In this document: positions 24,715-33,427 of the stretch, piece after piece
How the letters are laid out: every line of letters starts with the position of its first letter
Numbering within the stretch: the stretch's first letter is position 1
From: Granulosicoccus sp045110475
GTDB lineage: Bacteria > Pseudomonadota > Gammaproteobacteria > Granulosicoccales > Granulosicoccaceae
Direction of reading: 5' to 3'
NCBI GenBank assembly: GCA_045110475.1
Contig: JBGCGC010000156.1
Location: 1-64,000 of the forward strand
Length of the DNA stretch: 64,000 nt
Notes under the pieces: model-generated
Told to the model about the DNA's origin: nothing
The model's database searches: none
What the model saw: only the letters and a program-made list of their open reading frames with translations
Made by a program: the position numbers and the translations under genes

Positions 24715-25695
24715 TCATACGCTCTGGACTTCATCGTCGAGGTACACCTGGATAATGCTGTCGAACGAGGTCTCTGCCTGAAATCCCAATGCGCTCGCTC
24801 GGGCGGCATTGAAGGTCTCTGGCCAGCCAGCCACAATGGATGCGATGGTCGAATCAGGCTGATGATTGATGAGCGCTACGGCGTCGTTGCCAACCAGTTG
24901 TCGCAGTGATTCAATCTGATCTGCCACCGTAGCACTGAGTCCTGGCAGATTCATATTGCATCGCAGACCAATCTGCTCGCGATCCAGTGATGCCGCATGT
25001 GTCAGAAATCCGATTGCTGCGCGTGGACTGGCAAACCAGTGGCGGACGGTATCGGCAACGGGTAATACTGCAGGCTGTCCGTTTATCGGTTCGCGCAAGA
25101 TCCCAGAGAAAAAACCGGAGGCTGCAGCATTGGGCAAACCGGGGCGAATGCAAATGGTGGGCAAACGCAGCCCGATTCCATTAACAATACCGCGACGATG
25201 GTAGTCAGCCAGCAACAGCTCGCACATGGCTTTCTGTGTGCCATAGCTGGTTAGCGGAGTCAGGTGGAATTCGTCATCAATCTCATCAGGAAATGGCGCG
25301 CCGTAGACGGCTATTGACGAGGTGAAAATGAATCTTGGTGAGTAGCCGTCCTTATCGTGTTCGGCCTTGATAGCTTCCAGAAGCTCACGCGTACCGTCAA
25401 GATTGATCCGGTAGCCTTTATCCATATTGGATTCTGCTTCTCCGGAGACAATGGCGGCCAGATGATAAATAACGTCAGGACGCGTTGAAATTATCCGCTG
25501 TGCAACGCCTGCCTGTGTCAGGTCTGCCTGATCGGTGGTCACCTTGAATGAAGCGTTTTGCAGGGATTGTGGCTCTACGACGTCAACGAGCGCAATGGAG
25601 CTGATGGATTGTCCTGCGAGCGTATTTTCGTCAGCCAGTAGGGTGGCAAGTTTGCGCCCGACCATGCCAGCGGCACCAATTATGAGCAGATTCAT
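24715..25695 (-). CDS. DenD-like NAD-dependent epimerase/dehydrogenase
   Basis: This 326-residue extended SDR has MNLLIIGAAGMVGRKLA at the N-terminus, the catalytic serines in FIFTSSIAVYGAP and the YxxxK pair in SYGTQKAMCELLL. The C-terminal GLRCNMNLPGLSATV and IVAGWPETFNAARA closely resemble D-erythronate dehydrogenase (DenD), which oxidises D-erythronate at C2 to 2-oxo-tetronate. The rest of that pathway (a DUF1537 kinase, an epimerase and an aldolase) is not in the window. I chose the ATG at 25695 because it places the dinucleotide motif at residue 7. The exact substrate is inferred. Confidence 0.85.
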   Translation of the reverse strand: MNLLIIGAAGMVGRKLATLLADENTLAGQSISSIALVDVVEPQSLQNASFKVTTDQADLTQAGVAQRIISTRPDVIYHLAAIVSGEAESNMDKGYRINLDGTRELLEAIKAEHDKDGYSPRFIFTSSIAVYGAPFPDEIDDEFHLTPLTSYGTQKAMCELLLADYHRRGIVNGIGLRLPTICIRPGLPNAAASGFFSGILREPINGQPAVLPVADTVRHWFASPRAAIGFLTHAASLDREQIGLRCNMNLPGLSATVADQIESLRQLVGNDAVALINHQPDSTIASIVAGWPETFNAARASALGFQAETSFDSIIQVYLDDEVQSV

Positions 25696-25778
25696 GATGA
25701 TTCGGCGATCCGTGTTCGATAGGGTAGTTTGATTGTAATGCAATTGCCGCAGATCACCGGACCAGCCGCGTCGCTAAT

Positions 25779-26390
25779 TTACTGCGTTTTTCGGTCTGCT
25801 TCAGTCAGGTGTTCTCGTTTGACCGGCATTATGGCGACCATGCACAGCCAGACCAGATACACAACGCCAACGCTCCTCTGGTAGGCCCCGATTATGTGCT
25901 CATCGATAAGCAGGGCGACGGGTATCAGTGCCATCCACAGCACAAGGAAAACGGCATTCATGCGCAGTGATACTTTCTGTGTTTCTTGCCGGAAATCCCG
26001 AACAATCAGGCCGGACATGATGATGCCGGCTATTGACGCGATCACTGACAGGAAAACCGTGTGCAGCAAGGCGTCCTGACGGGTGAACACGTACCCGAGG
26101 CAGGCGATAAGCGCGGCGTTGAAAATAGCAAGCATTTGCAGGCAACGTGTCAGTCTGCGTGCCTTCGGATAGTTGATTCGTGAAGCGAATAGCGCTTGGC
26201 TGATGGCAAAAAGGAGCAAGTAGACGCCATGTTGCAACGCATGACCATTTTGGCTCAAGCCGCTGATTGGAGAGCTAATCCAGTCATTAGCATCGAGCCT
26301 GAGTACATGCCAGTGGCCCAAAAGTGCCAGCAGACACCCGATGATCATGAGAGAGCTGGTTGTTATGGAAAACCTTGTCAATGCACCCAC
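25779..26390 (-). CDS. Hypothetical membrane protein, DUF998-like
   Basis: The 203-residue protein has about six hydrophobic helices. It begins with SSLMIIGCLLALLGHWHVL, and the segment WISSPISGLSQNGHALQHG follows, as in DUF998-type proteins. The C-terminus is basic and hydrophilic (MPVKREHLTEADRKTQ). Function is unknown. It is divergent from the class V aminotransferase gene 63 bases away. Confidence 0.6.
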   Translation of the reverse strand: MGALTRFSITTSSLMIIGCLLALLGHWHVLRLDANDWISSPISGLSQNGHALQHGVYLLLFAISQALFASRINYPKARRLTRCLQMLAIFNAALIACLGYVFTRQDALLHTVFLSVIASIAGIIMSGLIVRDFRQETQKVSLRMNAVFLVLWMALIPVALLIDEHIIGAYQRSVGVVYLVWLCMVAIMPVKREHLTEADRKTQ

Positions 26391-26453
26391 AAGCCAGAGT
26401 TTCGCGTTAGAAGTGGTATTGTTCGCTATTACATCAGCACAGAGGTTACACCC

Positions 26454-27602
26454 ATGGCAGGCCTACTCGATACTGTAGATCCGGACGGATTGCTCGAATA
26501 CTCCGTGGTCTACACAGACCGATCCGTTAATCACATGTCCGGTCAGTTTCAGCAGACGATGCGTGACATCCACTCAACGCTCACAGAAGTGTACAACGCG
26601 AAACGAGCGGTCATTGTCCCAGGTAGTGGCAGTTTTGGTATGGAGGCCGTTGCACGTCAATTTTGCCGGGACAAACGCTGTCTGGTTATTCGAAATGGCT
26701 GGTTCAGTTTCCGCTGGTCGCAGATCTTCGACGCCGGAGACTTGCCGGCAAGCCACGACGTCCTCAAAGCCCGGCCCACTGCAAATGGCCATCAGGCACC
26801 CTTCGCGCCGGTATCAGTTGACGACGTCGTCGCGCTGATCGCTCGCGAGAAGCCTGACGTGGTCTGTGCGCCCCATGTTGAAACATCCGCCGGCATGATT
26901 CTGCCCGACGACTACCTGACAGCGGTTGCTGATGCGGTACACGCGTACGGCGGTTTGTTCGTGCTGGACTGTATTGCATCTGGTACAGCCTGGGTGGATA
27001 TGCAGGCAACCGGAGTGGATGTGCTGGTGACCGCTCCGCAGAAAGGATGGAGTGGAACACCGTGTGCCGGCGTAGTCATGTTGAGTGAGCATGCCTATTC
27101 CCTGATGCAGGAAACAAGCAGCGACAGTTTTGCCATCGATTTGAAAAAATGGTCTCAGATCATGGAGGCGTATCTAGATGGCAAGCATGCTTATCACGCG
27201 ACCATGCCAACCGATGGCTTGATTATCTTTCGCGATGTCATGAATGAGATTGCCGAATTCGGCTTTGACAGGGCGAAAGATGCACAAGCTGAGCTTGGGC
27301 GGCGTATTCGCACCATTCTGGATGACTGTGGTTTTGTCAGTGTGGCCGCTGAAGGGTTTCAGGCGCCTGGGGTTGCCGTTTTTTACACCGACAATGATGA
27401 ATTGCATTCGGGGCGGGCTTTTGCCGCCGCAGGAATGCAAATTGCGGCGGGTGTGCCACTGCAAATCGATGAACCTGACGGTTTTAAAACGTTCCGGCTC
27501 GGGCTATTCGGGCTGGACAAACTCAAGGACGTCGACGCGGCCGTCAGTCGTTTCGAAAAAGCCTTTGCGCAGGTGCGTAATGCTACGGAAGTGGCTGCCT
27601 GA
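26454..27602 (+). CDS. Class V aminotransferase (alanine-glyoxylate type)
   Basis: The 382-residue enzyme has the PLP lysine in VTAPQKGWSGTPCAGVVML, the cofactor aspartate in FVLDCIASGTAW and a glycine-rich phosphate contact in IVPGSGSFGMEAV. The fold and the ETSAGMILPDDYL segment fit alanine-glyoxylate or serine-glyoxylate aminotransferases. I took the ATG at 26454 because the 86 codons upstream look random and run antisense over the neighbouring membrane protein gene. The amino donor is unknown. The gene stands apart from the other aminotransferases in the window. Confidence 0.87.
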   Translation: MAGLLDTVDPDGLLEYSVVYTDRSVNHMSGQFQQTMRDIHSTLTEVYNAKRAVIVPGSGSFGMEAVARQFCRDKRCLVIRNGWFSFRWSQIFDAGDLPASHDVLKARPTANGHQAPFAPVSVDDVVALIAREKPDVVCAPHVETSAGMILPDDYLTAVADAVHAYGGLFVLDCIASGTAWVDMQATGVDVLVTAPQKGWSGTPCAGVVMLSEHAYSLMQETSSDSFAIDLKKWSQIMEAYLDGKHAYHATMPTDGLIIFRDVMNEIAEFGFDRAKDAQAELGRRIRTILDDCGFVSVAAEGFQAPGVAVFYTDNDELHSGRAFAAAGMQIAAGVPLQIDEPDGFKTFRLGLFGLDKLKDVDAAVSRFEKAFAQVRNATEVAA

Positions 27603-27636
27603 GATCATTTCTGCACGTTGGTGATGACCATCTGCG

Positions 27637-28467
27637 ATGGAGTCGAAACGTAGAATTGCAATTGTCATGGCACTTACGCTGTGTGTCACGGCGCTGGCAT
27701 TTGTACCGCTTACTGATGAAGTAGGGCAGGCACATGTAGATTCCGCATTCAAGCGCGCTTTGGTCGCTTTTGCCATCGCGCGTGGTCTCAATGGCGTGAT
27801 ATCGGTTGCACAGGGCACTGAAATTGCCGTTCAACCTGCTGGTGTCGGTGTTAACTTTGCGCCAGGGCAAATTCTTGATCCAATTAACGATCTGGTAGAA
27901 CGTTTCTCCTGGATCATGATGCTGGCCAGCAGTTCTCTTGGTATTCAAAAAGTCCTGTTGTCAATGAGTGCGTGGCAGGGGCTGCTGATTGCCCTGGTGA
28001 TTTGCGCAGCCATGCTGGTATGCGCGCAGCTTGTGCGTCAATTAGCACCTTGGAGGAAGGTTTTTCAGCGACTGTTTTTGTTTGTCCTCATCCTGCGATT
28101 CATGATGCCCGCAATCAGTGTTGCCAATGACTGGGTTTATCGGGCCTTTCTGGAGGCTGACTTTGTGCAGGCTTCAGCCACTCTGGATGAGGCGCGCAAG
28201 ACAATCGGCGATATCAATTCTCGCGTAATTCCTTCCAAACCTGGCGAAGAGTCCGGATTAATCGATCGGGCACGTCGTGCCTATCGGACCGCTATCGACC
28301 AAGTGGACATTGACAAGCGTCTTGAAGAATATCGTCAGGCTGCGGAATCGATCAGTGAAAACACCATAAAGCTGGTGGTTGTGTTCATCATGCAGACGCT
28401 AGTGTTTCCTCTGGTATTTTTGTTCGTTGTGTTCGGCGTCTTGCGTAGAATTGTCAGAACGCGATAG
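27637..28467 (+). CDS. Hypothetical inner-membrane protein
   Basis: This 276-residue protein is not recognised. It begins with a signal-anchor-like helix (IAIVMALTLCVTALAFVPL). Three further hydrophobic segments follow: one at LLIALVICAAMLVCA, one at LFLFVLILRFMMPAI and one near the C-terminus at LVVVFIMQTLVFPLVFLFVV. A hydrophilic, charged middle region of about 80 residues (EARKTIGDINSRV, IDKRLEEYRQAAESI) probably faces the periplasm and may be coiled coil. It follows the aminotransferase gene by 34 bases and converges with pncB with five bases between stops. Confidence 0.6.
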   Translation: MESKRRIAIVMALTLCVTALAFVPLTDEVGQAHVDSAFKRALVAFAIARGLNGVISVAQGTEIAVQPAGVGVNFAPGQILDPINDLVERFSWIMMLASSSLGIQKVLLSMSAWQGLLIALVICAAMLVCAQLVRQLAPWRKVFQRLFLFVLILRFMMPAISVANDWVYRAFLEADFVQASATLDEARKTIGDINSRVIPSKPGEESGLIDRARRAYRTAIDQVDIDKRLEEYRQAAESISENTIKLVVVFIMQTLVFPLVFLFVVFGVLRRIVRTR

Positions 28468-28472
28468 CAGCT

Positions 28473-29786
28473 CTACACAACTACCTCATGACGTTCCATG
28501 TTGTCCCGCCCGAAAATTGATCGGTAGCGTTCTATCTCCTCGGCAGGTCCTGTCGCCTTATCCAGATTGTCTGACAACTTTACGGTCGGTCGTCCCTCAG
28601 CTTGTCGAACCTTGCAAACCAGTGAGATGGCTTTGAGCTGCTGATTGAAAACGGTGGCACAGTCGCTAAAATCGTTGGTCAGGTGTGTGCCCCAACCGAA
28701 GCTGAGTCGCACGCGGCCTGTGAAACGCTGGTAGACCTCTTCAATGGTCTCGACCGTCAGTCCATCAGAAAAAATCAACAGTTTTTCTTCCGGATTCTCA
28801 CCGCGGCTCTTCCACCATTGAATCAACTCTTCACCACCAGCTATTGGCTCTTTTGAGTCAATTCGAAATCCACTCCATGTGGCGACCCAATCAGGGGCGC
28901 TTTCGAGAAACGCAGTTGTGCCATAGGTGTCAGGCAAGACGATCAGCAGATTGCCATCATAAGTGCGACTCCAGCGCTCCAGCACCGAATAGGGTGATTG
29001 AAGAAGCTCTTTTTCATTATTAGTTAGAGCGGCCTCTACCATCGGCAACTCATGGGCGTTAGTGCCGATAGCATCCAGATCGAGGTTCATGGCCAGTAAC
29101 ACATTGCTGGTACCAATGAACTTGTCGCCCAGCCCTTCTTTCATGGCTGCAATACACCATCGTTGCCAAAGGAAGCTATGACGGCGGCGCGTTCCGAAAT
29201 CGGCGATTCGCAGGTCGGGTAGCTTGTTCAACCTGAGTACTTTTTCCCACAGTTTGGCTTTTGCCCTTGCATACAGAACATCGAGTTCAAATCGCCCGAC
29301 ACCATGGGTAGCTGCTCGTGATCGAAGTTCGCTAATGATTGACAGTACCGGAATTTCCCAGAGGGTGACGTCAGCCCAGGTTCCCTCGAAATCGATCTCG
29401 TACTGACCATCTTTCACACTGAGTCTGTACTCCGGCAATTGATAATCGCGAAACCATTCCAGAAACTCGTTGGTAAACAGTCGTTCCCGACCGTAAAACG
29501 TGTTACCTGTCAGCCAGATGAGCTCCTTCTTGGTTAAACGTGTTCTACGCGCATTGTCCAGTTGTGCACGTAACTCGGCCTCATCGATTTCCTCGGCAAG
29601 TTTGACGCTTGTGGTGCGATTTATTAGCGAAAACGTCACTGGAACATCGCGACATTCTTTCCATATGGTTTGCAACATCAGCAGTTTGTAGATGTCGGTA
29701 TCAAGCAGGCTGCGAACAATAGGGTCCAGTTTGAAGTTGTGGTTATAAACCCGCGTTGCTATGTCCGGCATGGGTGTCAAGGTCAT
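28473..29786 (-). CDS. pncB: Nicotinate phosphoribosyltransferase
   Basis: PncB makes nicotinate mononucleotide from nicotinate and PRPP for NAD salvage. The 437-residue protein has SLLDTDIYKLLMLQTIWKEC near the N-terminus, LRIADFGTRRRHSFLWQRW with the active-site histidine region, FIGTSNVLLAMNLDLDAIGT and the late IFSDGLTVETIEEVY and SFGWGTHLTNDF. All are typical of PncB. It lies 11 bases after the class I aminotransferase gene and is probably cotranscribed with it. Confidence 0.96.
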   Translation of the reverse strand: MTLTPMPDIATRVYNHNFKLDPIVRSLLDTDIYKLLMLQTIWKECRDVPVTFSLINRTTSVKLAEEIDEAELRAQLDNARRTRLTKKELIWLTGNTFYGRERLFTNEFLEWFRDYQLPEYRLSVKDGQYEIDFEGTWADVTLWEIPVLSIISELRSRAATHGVGRFELDVLYARAKAKLWEKVLRLNKLPDLRIADFGTRRRHSFLWQRWCIAAMKEGLGDKFIGTSNVLLAMNLDLDAIGTNAHELPMVEAALTNNEKELLQSPYSVLERWSRTYDGNLLIVLPDTYGTTAFLESAPDWVATWSGFRIDSKEPIAGGEELIQWWKSRGENPEEKLLIFSDGLTVETIEEVYQRFTGRVRLSFGWGTHLTNDFSDCATVFNQQLKAISLVCKVRQAEGRPTVKLSDNLDKATGPAEEIERYRSIFGRDNMERHEVVV

Positions 29787-29797
29787 CAGATGGATCC

Positions 29798-30976
29798 TCA
29801 GGAGGCCAGAAAATCGCGCATGCGTTCGATGGCTCGCTGAATATTGACTCGCGAGTTTGCATAGGAAATCCGAATGTACCCTTCGCCGTGTACACCGAAA
29901 TCCGGCCCACCGATAGTGGCAACACCGGCATTCTCCAGCAAGGCTGTAGCCAGCGCTTTGGCTTGCCAGCCCGTGGCAGAAATATTGGGAAAGGTGTAGA
30001 ACGCACCTTCTGGTGTCACACAGCTCACCCCTGGAATGTCATTGAGTAGCTCAACGGTGAGTCGTCTTCGTTCGTCAAACGCGCTAACCATCTGCTGGAC
30101 ACTATCCTGTGGTCCGGTCAGGGCTTCAAGCGCCGCAAACTGCGCCGGTGCATTAACACAGCTCCAGCAGTTGACTGCCAGCTTGCGCGCAGCGGGGAAC
30201 AGCGAATCTGGCCATAGCGAATAGCCAAGACGCCAACCCGTCATTGCGTATGTCTTGGACCAGCCATTGAGCAGGATGAGTCGATCCCGTATCTCTGGAT
30301 AGGCAAGCAGGGATACATGTTCAGCGTTGTCATAAGTCATCTGATCGTAAATTTCGTCAGACAGGATGGCAATGCCCGGAAACTCTTGAAGGCCTTTGAC
30401 CAGCGCATCGAACTCGGCTTTTGGCGTCACCCCTCCGCAAGGATTAGCCGGCGAGTTGACGATGATAAGCCGTGTCGCCGGCGTAATAAGCGACAGTGTC
30501 TCTGCCGCTGAGAAAGCAAAACGGTTTTGCTCGCGTATAGGGACGGGGATGGCTTTGGCACCGGTAAATTCGATCATTGATCGATAGATGGGAAAGCCGG
30601 GATCGGGGTAGAGGATTTCGGCTCCGGGTTCACCAAACATCAAAATGGCTGAGAACATCGTAACCTTGCCTCCCGGCACGATGATGATGTTGTTGCTGTT
30701 TACGCGTGTGTCGTAGCGTCTATCCAGATCCGTTGCGACTGCTTCGCGAAGTGGTTCGATGCCCACTGCAGAGGTATATCCGTGCTCACCATCGCGTATC
30801 GCCTTGATGGCAGCTTCAACAATATTTTCAGGCGTCGGGAAATCTGGTTGACCAATCCCGAGATTGATGATGTCACGCCCCTGCGCCGCAAGCTCACCGG
30901 CCCGCGCAAGAACCGCAAAGGCGTTCTCCTCGCCAATGCGTTCAAATGCCTTGACGGGATTCACGGGTTGAGTCAT
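29798..30976 (-). CDS. Class I PLP-dependent aminotransferase
   Basis: The 392-residue protein begins with GRDIINLGIGQPDFPTPENI. The PLP lysine is in LNGWSKTYAMTGWRLGYSLW, the asparagine contact in VNSPANPCGGV and the arginine for the substrate carboxylate near GYIRISYANS. This is the aspartate/aromatic aminotransferase fold, subgroup I-gamma. The amino acid substrate is not readable. It is followed by pncB and preceded, 29 bases upstream, by a ferredoxin gene on the same strand. Confidence 0.9.
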   Translation of the reverse strand: MTQPVNPVKAFERIGEENAFAVLARAGELAAQGRDIINLGIGQPDFPTPENIVEAAIKAIRDGEHGYTSAVGIEPLREAVATDLDRRYDTRVNSNNIIIVPGGKVTMFSAILMFGEPGAEILYPDPGFPIYRSMIEFTGAKAIPVPIREQNRFAFSAAETLSLITPATRLIIVNSPANPCGGVTPKAEFDALVKGLQEFPGIAILSDEIYDQMTYDNAEHVSLLAYPEIRDRLILLNGWSKTYAMTGWRLGYSLWPDSLFPAARKLAVNCWSCVNAPAQFAALEALTGPQDSVQQMVSAFDERRRLTVELLNDIPGVSCVTPEGAFYTFPNISATGWQAKALATALLENAGVATIGGPDFGVHGEGYIRISYANSRVNIQRAIERMRDFLAS

Positions 30977-31005
30977 TGACTTTTGCCAGGTTGTCCGGGA
31001 AGTCG

Positions 31006-31335
31006 CTATTGACGTTCTGGCGTCTGGATTGTGTGTCCATCCAGTTCGGCTTTGACAATGAGCTGGCAGCTCAGACGAGAATTGTCGCGTCGTTCTGCGG
31101 CTACTCCTTCCAGCATATCGAGTTCCATATCGTCTGGAGGGTCATACAGCGCTGCTGTTGCCTCGTCCAGATAGACATGACAGGTTGCACAGATAAGGCT
31201 TCCCCCACACTCTGCCACGACCTCGTCTATGTCATTGTGGATAGCGGTGTTCATGATGCTGTCGCCGACTTTGGCATCTACCGTGCGTGTTGAGCCGTCG
31301 CTGAGTTGGTAGTGAAGAACAATTTCCTGGGTCAT
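31006..31335 (-). CDS. 2Fe-2S ferredoxin
   Basis: This 109-residue ferredoxin has the cluster-binding pattern ECGGSLICATCHVYLD with a fourth cysteine in SRLSCQLIV. That is the adrenodoxin/putidaredoxin-type spacing rather than the plant type. Such proteins feed cytochromes P450, ring hydroxylases or iron-sulfur assembly. No P450 or reductase gene is adjacent, so its partner is unknown. It is first in a possible run with the aminotransferase and pncB genes. Confidence 0.9.
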   Translation of the reverse strand: MTQEIVLHYQLSDGSTRTVDAKVGDSIMNTAIHNDIDEVVAECGGSLICATCHVYLDEATAALYDPPDDMELDMLEGVAAERRDNSRLSCQLIVKAELDGHTIQTPERQ

Positions 31336-31575
31336 ATCGAGTTCGTTTGCAAAAATGAGTAAAGAGGATGTTAGCCAAGTCCGGCGGCTACGTCACGGCA
31401 ATGTTGCAGATCGGTGGATAGCTATATTGCAGATCGGCAGATATTTGACGAATAGTGGCAGGAAGCTTATGGAGAAAGCAATACCTGTATCCAATGGGGG
31501 TGTGCCGATTTCTTACCGCCCTTCCCTGTGGTTACACTGTAAATCAGTACAATAGCTCTGTCATCGACAGCTTGC

Positions 31576-31581
31576 AGGAGG
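31576..31581 (+). promoter_or_regulatory. AGGAGG ribosome binding site deciding a TTG start
   Basis: A perfect AGGAGG lies 8 bases before the TTG at 31590. No in-frame ATG nearby has such a site. It therefore sets the start of the hybrid histidine kinase at 31590, and not at the upstream candidate starts near 31455 or 31494. Confidence 0.7.
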
Positions 31582-31589
31582 CTGTATTT

Positions 31590-33371
31590 TTGATCGATAT
31601 TGAACGCAAGATCTATAACGAACAAATTCGGCTGATCTACAATCAGGGCACGATCCCGATTGCTGGCGCCACCATCTGCGCGCTGGTACTGACCTTGTTT
31701 CTGTGGCGTCAGATGCCGCAGGTAACGCTTGTTTTCTGGCTTGTCGGGGTGGGGTTTTCGGCACTGTTGCGTCTCTGGTGCATCTACGCCTATCTCAGGG
31801 CAGACCAGCAGACACGCAAGCACTCTGTCTGGGGGACCTTGTTCTGGCTGGGCAGTCTGGCTGCCGGCATGATCTGGGGGGCCTTGCCGCTTATTTTCTA
31901 TTCTGTCTACAGCACAGAATATCTATTGCTTATTTCCACGATTTTTGCCGGCATGGTAACCATCAGTGCCGCTAACGGTAGTAACTATTTACCTTCCTTT
32001 TTATCTTTTTCCGTGCCCCTGGTCTTGCCGTTGGCCATTGCTCATTTGCTATCCGGGATAGATTCTCTTGAGCTTGTGGGGATCTTGCTGATCATGTTCC
32101 TCGCAACTAATTTCATGCTGGCGGTTAAATCCAACCGGCAGAATCGCGATTTAATCTCCTCGCAGCTTGAAAATCAGACCCTGGTGGAGAGTCTGGCTGA
32201 AGAGAAACAGATTGCCGAGCGCGCAATGGTTGCAAAAAGTCGGTTTCTGGCGGCTGCCAGTCACGACCTGCGACAGCCTTTGCATGCCATGGGTTTGTTT
32301 CTAAGTGCCCTGCGCAGTCGCGAGAGAGAACCTGAAAAGGTACGTATCATAGAAGACATGTCCAAGTCAGCAGATGCCTTGAACAGTCTATTCAACAGTT
32401 TGCTGGACGTGTCCCGTCTGGATGCTGAAATCATCGAATTCAACCCGGTGCATGTCCAGGCAAGTCGTGTATTCGATGCCTTGCGCGCACAGTTTGAGCA
32501 ACAGGCATCGGAAAAAAATATTTCACTATCCATTCTTGCCGATGACCATGTGCTGTTCAGTGATGTAGTTTTGCTGGAACGCGTACTGCGCAATTTGCTT
32601 TCCAACGCAGTGCAATATACTTGTTCGGGGTCGATTTCATTGCAGTGCAAGGCTCGGGCTGATGGCTCAAAGCTTGTAACCCTGTCAGACACCGGTATTG
32701 GAATTCCTGCAGAATCTGCAGAAGATGTCTTCTCTGAATACTACCAATTAAACAATCCAGCGCGTGATCGCAGTAAAGGACTGGGGCTGGGGCTGGCCAT
32801 TGTGAAAAGACTGTGTGAGCTTATGGATCTCCCATTGGAGATGGAGTCGGTAGAAGGCAGAGGTACGGTATTTCGAGTGGTGGTGCCCGGTGGCGATCCG
32901 TTGCAGATCATCCAGCCGGCAACGCCCTCTACGGGAATTGCTGCAGAAGGGCGGCGAGTGCTTGTCATTGATGATGAGCTGCAAGTGTTGCAAAGCATGC
33001 GGCACATGCTCGAGGGTTGGGGTTGCGAGGTCTTGCTGGCCGAATCTGCACGTGATGCATTGAGAATTCTGGCCCTGAGTGACATGGTCCCGGACATCAT
33101 AATCTCTGATTATCGACTGGCTGATAACCTCAATGGCGTTGATGCCGTCGAGGCAATTCGGGAGTCGGTTGAAAAACCTGTTCCAGCTATTGTCGTGACT
33201 GGAGACACCTCGCCAGAGCGACTGAAACAGGTGAAGGAGACCAGCTTGCAGTTGTTACATAAACCGGTGCGTCCTGATGAACTTCACGAGGTTATGACGA
33301 TGTTGTTCAAGGAAAACACTCAGCCAGACTTGACTGTTCCTCAGCAAATGAAATCTGCTGCTAACCAGTAA
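31590..33371 (+). CDS. Hybrid sensor histidine kinase with C-terminal receiver
   Basis: The 593-residue protein begins (TTG start) with a short cytoplasmic segment and about six membrane helices over the first 180 residues. A coiled-coil linker (LVESLAEEKQIAERAMVAKS) follows, then the HisKA box FLAAASHDLRQPLHAMGLF. The ATPase domain has the N box RNLLSNAVQYT, the G1 box LSDTGIGIP and the G2 box KGLGLGLAIVKR. The receiver domain starts RVLVIDDELQV, has the phosphoacceptor in IIISDYRLADNLNGVDA and a lysine in LLHKPVRPDEL. The HDLRQPLHA type belongs to a family of membrane-sensor hybrids. No cognate regulator gene is adjacent. Confidence 0.9.
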   Translation: MIDIERKIYNEQIRLIYNQGTIPIAGATICALVLTLFLWRQMPQVTLVFWLVGVGFSALLRLWCIYAYLRADQQTRKHSVWGTLFWLGSLAAGMIWGALPLIFYSVYSTEYLLLISTIFAGMVTISAANGSNYLPSFLSFSVPLVLPLAIAHLLSGIDSLELVGILLIMFLATNFMLAVKSNRQNRDLISSQLENQTLVESLAEEKQIAERAMVAKSRFLAAASHDLRQPLHAMGLFLSALRSREREPEKVRIIEDMSKSADALNSLFNSLLDVSRLDAEIIEFNPVHVQASRVFDALRAQFEQQASEKNISLSILADDHVLFSDVVLLERVLRNLLSNAVQYTCSGSISLQCKARADGSKLVTLSDTGIGIPAESAEDVFSEYYQLNNPARDRSKGLGLGLAIVKRLCELMDLPLEMESVEGRGTVFRVVVPGGDPLQIIQPATPSTGIAAEGRRVLVIDDELQVLQSMRHMLEGWGCEVLLAESARDALRILALSDMVPDIIISDYRLADNLNGVDAVEAIRESVEKPVPAIVVTGDTSPERLKQVKETSLQLLHKPVRPDELHEVMTMLFKENTQPDLTVPQQMKSAANQ

Positions 33372-33427
33372 GATCTGCAGACGATAAATACTGCAGGCAA
33401 TTCGCCTGGTGAGTGCAAAGAAGATTG

